Position numbers and translations under genes: made by a program. A stretch of 64,000 nucleotides of DNA, taken from contig NZ_LNSG01000001.1 in the NCBI RefSeq assembly GCF_001468395.1, positions 1-64,000 of the forward strand, in the 5' to 3' direction. Below, in pieces: positions 57,310 through 64,000 of the stretch. Below the pieces are notes generated by a model, which had not been told where the DNA came from, searched no databases, and saw nothing but the letters and a program-made list of their open reading frames with translations. Positions within the stretch are counted from its first letter, which is position 1; each line of letters opens with the position of its first letter. This DNA comes from Sphingopyxis sp. H073 (GTDB lineage Bacteria > Pseudomonadota > Alphaproteobacteria > Sphingomonadales > Sphingomonadaceae).

Positions 57310-58448
57310 CCGGCGTCCTCGCCGCCTATGACCGGCTGGTCGCGTCGGGCGAACTCAAGCCCGATCCCGAGCAGCGCGGCGCGGCGGTGCGGCTCAACCG
57401 CTTGCAGGAGGAGCTCGAGGCGGCGCCGCCGCGCGGCAGCCTGCTGTGGCGGATCGCGGGCCGCAAGCCCGACAGCCCGCGCGGCGTCTATCTGTGGGGC
57501 GCGGTCGGGCGCGGCAAGTCGATGCTGATGGATCTCTTCTACGACCAGCTCCACATCCAGCGGAAGCGGCGCGTCCATTTCCACGCCTTCATGCTCGACG
57601 TCCATGCACAGATGCGCGAGGTCAGGAAGACCGAGAGCGGCGACCCGATCCCGCAGGTCGCCGCCGCGCTGACGCAGGATGTCCGCTGCCTCGCCTTCGA
57701 CGAGATGGTGGTGAACAACAGCGCCGACGCGATGATCCTCTCGCGCCTGTTCACCGCGCTGATCGACAAGGGCGTCACGGTCGTCGCGACCTCGAACCGG
57801 CCACCCGGGGATCTCTACAAGGACGGGCTCAACCGCGAGCATTTCCTGCCCTTCATCGCGCTGATTGAAGCGAAGCTCGACGTGATGGGTTTGAACGGCC
57901 CGACCGACTATCGCCGCGACCGGCTGGGCGACGGCGCGCGCTGGTTCGTGCCCGCCGACGATGCAGCAAGCGCGGCGCTGTCGGCGGCATTCTTCCGCCT
58001 CACCGACTATCCGCCCGAGGATCGCGCCAATGTGCCGACGCTCGACCTCGACGTCGGGGGCGGGCGGACGCTGCACGTGCCGAAGGCGCTGAAGGGCGTG
58101 GCGGTCTTTTCGTTCAAGCGCCTGTGCGGCGAGGCGCGCGGAGCATCCGATTACCTCGCGGTCGCACGCCATTTTCATGCGGTGATCATCGTCGGCATCC
58201 CGCGCATGGGGCCCCAGAACCGCAACGAGGCGGCGCGCTTCGTGACATTGGTCGACGCGCTCTACGAGTATAAAGTCAAGCTGCTCGCCAGTGCGGCGGC
58301 GATGCCCGACGAACTCTATGTCGCCGGCGACGGCGCGTTCGAGTTCGAGCGCACGGCGAGCCGTTTGTCGGAGATGCAGTCGGACGACTATCTGGCGCTG
58401 GGCCATGGCCAGGATGACGTCGCGGGTACCCTTTCCCCGGCGGGATGA
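57306..58448 (+). CDS. zapE: Cell division protein ZapE (AFG1-like ATPase)
   Basis: The 380-residue AAA-like ATPase has Walker A GAVGRGKS (65-72), Walker B CLAFDEMVV and sensor ATSNRPP. ZapE associates with the Z-ring under stress, and its mitochondrial relative AFG1 degrades respiratory-chain subunits, which suits the location among TCA genes. A GTG start at 57306 overlaps the thioesterase stop by GTGA. In many alphaproteobacteria zapE precedes mdh, as here. The 279-bp spacer to mdh is AT-rich and probably holds the mdh promoter. Confidence 0.93.
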   Translation: MTGVLAAYDRLVASGELKPDPEQRGAAVRLNRLQEELEAAPPRGSLLWRIAGRKPDSPRGVYLWGAVGRGKSMLMDLFYDQLHIQRKRRVHFHAFMLDVHAQMREVRKTESGDPIPQVAAALTQDVRCLAFDEMVVNNSADAMILSRLFTALIDKGVTVVATSNRPPGDLYKDGLNREHFLPFIALIEAKLDVMGLNGPTDYRRDRLGDGARWFVPADDAASAALSAAFFRLTDYPPEDRANVPTLDLDVGGGRTLHVPKALKGVAVFSFKRLCGEARGASDYLAVARHFHAVIIVGIPRMGPQNRNEAARFVTLVDALYEYKVKLLASAAAMPDELYVAGDGAFEFERTASRLSEMQSDDYLALGHGQDDVAGTLSPAG

Positions 58449-58625
58449 CGTGACCGTCATTGCGTCGAAATCGCGGACGTGACGTCGCTCGTGCGCAAGG
58501 AAGCCGTAAAGGAGCCTGCCCCGACGAGCGCCCGGCCACATGATTAAATGATATTGCGAACTATTTGCATAAAAACCCTGATTTTGGTCCTTTTCGCGGT
58601 TGTTTCGTTAAGGGAATCGGCGTAG

Positions 58626-59690
<1,065 letters not shown>

Positions 59691-59699
59691 TAATTTGCT

Positions 59700-59754
59700 C
59701 CCCGGCGAAAGCCGGGGTCCATTCTCCCCAGCTGGACCCCGGCTTTCGCCGGGG
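59700..59754. repeat. 22-bp-arm palindrome in the mdh-sucD spacer
   Basis: Arms at 59700-59721 and 59733-59754 are perfect reverse complements; each contains the hairpin CCCCGGCGAAAGCCGGGG also seen at 31906-31923. It ends 22 nt before sucD. Confidence 0.88.
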
Positions 59755-59776
59755 AACGCGAAACGGAAGCCAGACT

Positions 59777-60667
59777 ATGTCCATCCTCATCGACAAGAAT
59801 ACCAAGGTCATCACGCAAGGGATGACCGGCGCCACCGGCACCTTCCACACCGAACAGGCGCTTGCCTATGGCACGCAGATGGTCGGCGGCGTGACCCCGG
59901 GCAAGGGCGGGACGACGCACATCGGGCTGCCGATGTTCAACACGGTCGAAGAAGCCAAGCATGCAACCGGCGCGACCGCGTCGGTCATCTATGTGCCGCC
60001 GCCGTTCGCTGCCGACTCGATCCTCGAGGCGATCGATGCCGAGATCGAGCTGATCGTCGCGATCACCGAAGGCATTCCGGTGCTCGACATGGTCAAGGTG
60101 AAGCGCGCGCTCAGCGGTTCGAAGTCGCGGCTGATCGGCCCGAACTGCCCCGGCGTGCTGACCCCCGAAGAGTGCAAGATCGGCATCATGCCCGGCAACA
60201 TCTTCAAGAAGGGCAGCGTCGGCGTCGTCTCGCGCTCGGGCACGCTCACCTATGAAGCGGTGTTCCAGACCTCGAACGTCGGGCTCGGCCAGACCACCGC
60301 GGTCGGCATCGGCGGCGACCCGGTCAACGGCACCAACTTCATCGACGTGCTCGAACTCTTCCTTGCGGACGAAGCGACCAAGTCGATCATCATGATCGGC
60401 GAAATCGGCGGCGACGCCGAGGAACAGGCCGCCCAGTTCCTGATCGACGAAGCCAAGCGCGGCCGCAAGAAGCCGATGGCCGGCTTCATCGCGGGCCGCA
60501 CCGCACCTCCGGGCCGCCGCATGGGCCATGCCGGCGCGATCGTGTCGGGCGGCAAGGGCGACGCTGAAAGCAAGATCGCGGCGATGGAAGCCGCCGGCAT
60601 CAAGGTGTCGGCGAGCCCTTCGGAACTCGGCACCACGCTCGCCGAAGTGCTGAAGGAACGCGTCTGA
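59777..60667 (+). CDS. sucD: Succinyl-CoA ligase alpha subunit
   Basis: The 296-residue alpha subunit carries the CoA-binding N-terminus [20 protein letters not shown] and the phosphorylated-His region [20 protein letters not shown]. It forms succinyl-CoA ligase with SucC. The ATG at 59777 has GGAAG upstream. sucC, which normally precedes sucD, is absent here; a palindromic repeat sits in that place, so the beta subunit must be encoded elsewhere. Confidence 0.97.
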   Translation: MSILIDKNTKVITQGMTGATGTFHTEQALAYGTQMVGGVTPGKGGTTHIGLPMFNTVEEAKHATGATASVIYVPPPFAADSILEAIDAEIELIVAITEGIPVLDMVKVKRALSGSKSRLIGPNCPGVLTPEECKIGIMPGNIFKKGSVGVVSRSGTLTYEAVFQTSNVGLGQTTAVGIGGDPVNGTNFIDVLELFLADEATKSIIMIGEIGGDAEEQAAQFLIDEAKRGRKKPMAGFIAGRTAPPGRRMGHAGAIVSGGKGDAESKIAAMEAAGIKVSASPSELGTTLAEVLKERV

Positions 60668-60687
60668 TTTTTGGGCCAGCCTCTCTT

Positions 60688-60758
60688 TCGTGTTCCCCCG
60701 CGAAGGCGGGGGTCCATGAGAGGTCGCAATGGGTCCCCGTCTTTGCGGGGACACTCGG
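60688..60758. repeat. Left palindromic repeat flanking the GIY-YIG gene
   Basis: Two hairpins: 60695-60712 (CCCCCGCGAAGGCGGGGG) and 60733-60752 (GTCCCCGTCTTTGCGGGGAC). Together they form an imperfect larger inverted repeat of the same class as 61065-61135. Confidence 0.85.
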
Positions 60759-60773
60759 ATGGGAGGTTTGGGA

Positions 60774-61064
60774 ATGGTTCGACCCGGCTTTGTCTACATC
60801 ATGGCAAGCCGGAAAAATGGCACTATCTATATCGGCGTGACGAGCGATTTGCCGCAGCGGGTTTGGCAACACCGCGAGGGCGTAATCGACGGTTTTACGA
60901 AGAAATATGGTTGCAAGCTGCTGATCTGGTTCGAGGCATTCGAGAGCATCCACGACGCCCGGCAGTTTGAAGCACGAATGAAGAAATGGAATCGGGCGTG
61001 GAAGATTGCGCGCATTGAAGAGCGGAATCCCGAGTGGGCCGATTTGTTTGAGACGTTGGTTTAG
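60774..61064 (+). CDS. GIY-YIG nuclease family protein
   Basis: The 96-residue protein is a single GIY-YIG domain: VYI (7-9), YIG (19-21), Arg29 in QRVW, and the metal-binding Glu66 in QFEARMKKWNRAWK. Such single-domain proteins (YhbQ/COG2827-type) cut or nick DNA. The start at 60774 (MVRPGFVYIM) is used; the longer frame from 60729 would translate the repeat. Base use is less GC-rich than in sucD and sucA. It is inserted between sucD and sucA with palindromes on both sides, so it looks acquired. Confidence 0.88.
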   Translation: MVRPGFVYIMASRKNGTIYIGVTSDLPQRVWQHREGVIDGFTKKYGCKLLIWFEAFESIHDARQFEARMKKWNRAWKIARIEERNPEWADLFETLV

Positions 61065-61135
61065 TCGTGTTTCCCCGCGAAGGCGGGGATCCATAGCGAG
61101 GTTGCTTGGACCCCCGCCTTCGCGGGGGAGCACGA
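61065..61135. repeat. Right palindromic repeat flanking the GIY-YIG gene
   Basis: Arms at 61065-61093 and 61107-61135 are 29-bp reverse complements with three mismatches. Each holds a CCCCGCGAAGGCGGGG hairpin. The left arm starts immediately after the GIY-YIG stop codon and closely matches 60688-60716. Confidence 0.88.
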
Positions 61136-61150
61136 GCGTTGAGTATTGTA

Positions 61151-61185
61151 TGGACATCATCCCTGCCTTCGCAGGGGCACAGCGA
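61151..61185. repeat. Degenerate single arm of the same palindrome class
   Basis: ATCCCTGCCTTCGCAGGGGC is a divergent single-arm copy, ending 11 nt before sucA, so the sucA leader includes it. Confidence 0.6.
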
Positions 61186-61195
61186 GTGTAAGATT

Positions 61196-64000
61196 ATGAA
61201 CCTCGAACGACAAAGCTTCGACGTCGATGAAGTCCAGGCCGGCCCCAGCTGGGCGCCGAAGAACTGGCCGCAGATCGACAGCGACGACCTGACCGCCGCG
61301 CTCGACCCGCAGCAGATGCAGGTCGCGGTGAAGGCCGCCGCCGCCAAGGCCGGTGCGCCCTTGTCGAACGCCGAGGTCGAGCGAGCGGCGAACGATTCGA
61401 TCCGCGCGATGATGCTGATCCGCACCTATCGCGTCCGCGGCCATCTGGCGGCGAACCTCGACCCTCTCGGTCTCAGCACGCGCGAATTGCCCGCCGATCT
61501 CACGCCCGAATATCATGGCTTCGTCGGCGCCGATCAGGACCGCCCGATCTGGATCGGCGGCACGCTCGGCCTCGAAAAGGCGACGATCCGCGAGATCGTG
61601 GCGATCCTGCGCGCGAACTACTGCGGCAATGTCGGCCTTGAATATATGCACATCGCCGACATCGAGGAGCGCCAGTTCCTGCAGGAACGGATGGAGGGCG
61701 CCGACAAGATCATCGAATTTTCGGTCGAGGGCAAACGCGCCATCCTGAACAAGGTGATCCAGGCTGAGGAGTGGGAGAAATTCCTCGCGCGCAAATATGT
61801 CGGGACGAAGCGCTTCGGCCTCGACGGCGGCGAATCGATGATCCCGGCCATGGAATCGATCATCAAATATGGCGGCCAATATGGCGTGAAGGAAATCGTC
61901 TATGGCATGGCGCACCGCGGGCGCCTCAACATGCTCGCGAACGTCATGGCCAAGCCGTACAAGGTGATCTTCCACGAATTTGCCGGCGGCAGCGCGAACC
62001 CCGACGACATCGGCGGTTCGGGCGACGTCAAATATCACCTCGGCACCTCGACCGACCGCGAGTTCGACGGCATTTCGGTGCATATGTCGCTCGTCCCCAA
62101 CCCCTCGCACCTCGAGGCGGTCGATCCGGTCGTGCTCGGCAAGGTGCGCGCCCAGCAGGTGGTGCGCGACGACCTCGACAAGCATGAGCAGGTGCTGCCG
62201 GTGCTGATCCACGGCGACGCGGCCTTCGCTGGGCAGGGGATCGTCTGGGAATGCCTCGGCTTCTCGGGCATTCGCGGCTACAACACCGGCGGCTGCATCC
62301 ACTTCATCGTCAACAACCAGATCGGTTTTACGACCAGCCCGCAGTTCGCGCGCTCGTCGCCCTATCCGTCGGACGTCGCCAAGGGCGTCCAGGCGCCGAT
62401 CCTGCACGTCAACGGCGACGACCCGGAGGCGGTCACCTTTGCGTGCAAGCTCGCGATCGACTTCCGTCAGCGTTTCAAGCGCGATGTCGTGATCGACATG
62501 TGGTGCTATCGCCGCTTCGGCCATAACGAGGGCGACGAGCCTTCGTTCACGCAGCCGCTGATGTACGAACGCATCCGCAAGCACCCGCCGGTGTCGCAGC
62601 TGTGCGCCGCGAAGCTGGAAGACGAAGGCGCGATCGACGCCGGCTGGGCCGACGCCCGCCGCGCCGAATTCGTCGCACAGCTCGAAGGCGATTTCGAGGC
62701 GGCGAAAAGCTACAAGCCGAACAAGGCCGACTGGTTCGCAGGCCGCTGGTCGGGCCTCTATGCCCCGACCGATCCCGAGGGCGCGCGCCGCAACATCGCG
62801 ACGGGCGTCTCGGACAAATTGTTCGACGCGATCGGCCGCACGCTGACGACGATCCCCGCCGACCTCGAAGTGCACAAGACGCTGCGCCGCGTGATCGACG
62901 GCCGCGCCGCGATGTTCGCCGACAAGAGCGATACCGAAATCTTCGATTGGGCGACGTCCGAGGCGCTCGCCTTCGGCACGCTGCTCAGCGAGGGCTATCA
63001 GGTGCGCCTGTCGGGCCAGGATTCGGGTCGCGGCACTTTCAGCCAGCGCCACGCCGTCTGGGTCGACCAGAAGGATGAGCATAAATATATTCCGTTGACG
63101 ACCGTGCCCCACGGCCGGTTCGAGGTGCTCGACAGCCCGCTCTCCGAATATGGCGTGCTGGGCTTCGAATATGGCTATGCGATGGCTGACCCCAAGAGCC
63201 TCGTGCTCTGGGAAGCGCAGTTCGGCGACTTCGCCAACGGCGCGCAGATCATGATCGACCAGTTCATCGCGGCGGGCGAGGCCAAGTGGCTGCGCGCCAA
63301 CGGCCTCGTGATGCTGCTGCCGCACGGCTACGAAGGGCAGGGGCCCGAGCATAGCTCGGCGCGTCTCGAACGTTTCCTTCAGCTGTGCGCGGGCGACAAT
63401 ATCCAGGTGTGCAATATTTCGACCCCGTCGAACTATTTCCACGTCCTGCGCCGCCAGATGCTGCGTCCGTTCCGGAAGCCATTGGTCATCATGACGCCGA
63501 AGTCGCTACTCCGCCACAAGCTGGCGGTGTCGCAGCGCTCCGACTTCATCGGCGACGCGCATTTCCGCCGCATCATGTCCGACCGCACCCCGCCCGCCGA
63601 CGCCGATATCAAGCGCGTCGTGCTCTGTTCGGGCAAGCTCGGCTACGACCTGATGGAAGCGCGCGATGCGGCGGGCCAGACCGACACGACGGTGATCCGC
63701 ATCGAGCAGATCTATCCCTTCCCCGGCGAACCGCTTGCCGTCCGCCTGAAGCGGATGCCGAAGCTGGAAGAAGTCGTCTGGGCGCAGGAAGAGCCGCGCA
63801 ACAACGGCAGCTGGTTCTTCGTCGAACCTTTTATCGAGGAAGCGCTAAAGGAAGCCGGTTTCAAGGGCATGCGTCCGCGCTACGCCGGCCGCGCTGCCGC
63901 CGCCTCGCCCGCGACCGGCCTGATGAGCCGTCACCAGACCGAACAGTCGGCGCTCGTCGCCGATGCGCTCGGACTTTCGGTTCGGGCCGAAATCCGCCGC
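61196..64000 (+). CDS. sucA: 2-oxoglutarate dehydrogenase E1 component (3' end at or just past the window edge)
   Basis: The frame starts MNLERQSFDVDEVQAGPSW and stays open for 935 codons to the window edge. It carries the SucA marks: YRVRGHLAANLDPL, MAHRGRLNMLANV, CYRRFGHNEGDEPSFTQP and SGQDSGRGTFSQRHAVW. E1 binds thiamine diphosphate and decarboxylates 2-oxoglutarate, feeding succinyl-CoA to SucD/SucC. Since E1 proteins are typically 930-950 residues, nearly all of it is present. The start is supported by the N-terminal homology; the ribosome site is weak. Confidence 0.96.
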   Translation, partial: MNLERQSFDVDEVQAGPSWAPKNWPQIDSDDLTAALDPQQMQVAVKAAAAKAGAPLSNAEVERAANDSIRAMMLIRTYRVRGHLAANLDPLGLSTRELPADLTPEYHGFVGADQDRPIWIGGTLGLEKATIREIVAILRANYCGNVGLEYMHIADIEERQFLQERMEGADKIIEFSVEGKRAILNKVIQAEEWEKFLARKYVGTKRFGLDGGESMIPAMESIIKYGGQYGVKEIVYGMAHRGRLNMLANVMAKPYKVIFHEFAGGSANPDDIGGSGDVKYHLGTSTDREFDGISVHMSLVPNPSHLEAVDPVVLGKVRAQQVVRDDLDKHEQVLPVLIHGDAAFAGQGIVWECLGFSGIRGYNTGGCIHFIVNNQIGFTTSPQFARSSPYPSDVAKGVQAPILHVNGDDPEAVTFACKLAIDFRQRFKRDVVIDMWCYRRFGHNEGDEPSFTQPLMYERIRKHPPVSQLCAAKLEDEGAIDAGWADARRAEFVAQLEGDFEAAKSYKPNKADWFAGRWSGLYAPTDPEGARRNIATGVSDKLFDAIGRTLTTIPADLEVHKTLRRVIDGRAAMFADKSDTEIFDWATSEALAFGTLLSEGYQVRLSGQDSGRGTFSQRHAVWVDQKDEHKYIPLTTVPHGRFEVLDSPLSEYGVLGFEYGYAMADPKSLVLWEAQFGDFANGAQIMIDQFIAAGEAKWLRANGLVMLLPHGYEGQGPEHSSARLERFLQLCAGDNIQVCNISTPSNYFHVLRRQMLRPFRKPLVIMTPKSLLRHKLAVSQRSDFIGDAHFRRIMSDRTPPADADIKRVVLCSGKLGYDLMEARDAAGQTDTTVIRIEQIYPFPGEPLAVRLKRMPKLEEVVWAQEEPRNNGSWFFVEPFIEEALKEAGFKGMRPRYAGRAAAASPATGLMSRHQTEQSALVADALGLSVRAEIRR

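Noticed and set aside
61157-63442. 761-codon minus-strand frame
   Set aside because: Lies opposite sucA, which runs open to the window edge with full family motifs.

Overview
The window looks like a chromosomal segment of a high-GC alphaproteobacterium of the order Sphingomonadales, most likely Sphingopyxis or a close relative. That placement is an inference from protein character: a TorF-type porin, exosortase-A-associated glycan genes, sphingomonad-type hypotheticals, and the many GC-rich intergenic palindromes typical of this group. I found no rRNA, tRNA, CRISPR array, prophage or insertion sequence. It reads as core genome with small accessory insertions and a large load of palindromic repeats.

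Layout. 1-1.1 kb: the tail of an OmpA-family protein and a lone ExbD with a Zur-like operator. 1.4-8.7 kb: DUF1993, an ABC exporter, a YjhX-type toxin homologue, an intracellular PHB depolymerase, a dipeptide epimerase, and a SoxR regulator divergent from a VOC gene. 8.4-11 kb: an acyl-CoA/thiolase-type cluster. 11-18.9 kb: MscS channel, topoisomerase IB, an exosortase-A-associated ligase with a 54-aa gene, a glycosyltransferase, and an S24-repressor module with an operator array. 19-26 kb: CBS-MCP receptor, aquaporin, GalU, a complete YfiR-YfiN-YfiB c-di-GMP module, MsrA and an M48 peptidase. 26-29.2 kb: heme A synthase and rplM-rpsI. 29.4-34.1 kb: an unrecognised gene pair, ispG and a TorF porin. 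34.4-42.9 kb: rpoB-rpoC. 43-47.4 kb: an exported TonB-box-like protein, a tiny PspC operon with a sigma-54-type promoter, recF, a phosphoesterase and a lipid kinase. 47.5-55 kb: two convergent, tightly overlapped operons whose products suggest synthesis and export of a phosphodiester-linked surface lipid or polymer. 55-64 kb: TCA-cycle genes (sdhB, mdh, sucD, sucA) with zapE, a thioesterase and an MBL hydrolase. The sucD-sucA spacer carries a small GIY-YIG nuclease gene bracketed by palindromes.

The two observations I rate highest are the sigma-54-type promoter, with an upstream dyad, in front of a 42-aa membrane protein gene and a minimal PspC gene (43.85-44.39 kb), and the palindrome-GIY-YIG-palindrome unit inside the suc locus (60.69-61.19 kb). 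Also notable: sucC is absent between mdh and sucD and a 22-bp-arm palindrome occupies that spot; an array of TAGGA/TCCTA half-sites lies between the S24 repressor and its divergent neighbour; and a terminator-like hairpin lies between the rpoB promoter and its start codon.

Many genes overlap by ATGA or GTGA, so translational coupling is widely inferred. Start codons were chosen by Shine-Dalgarno spacing, overlap with the upstream gene and family length. The first and last genes are cut by the window edges.
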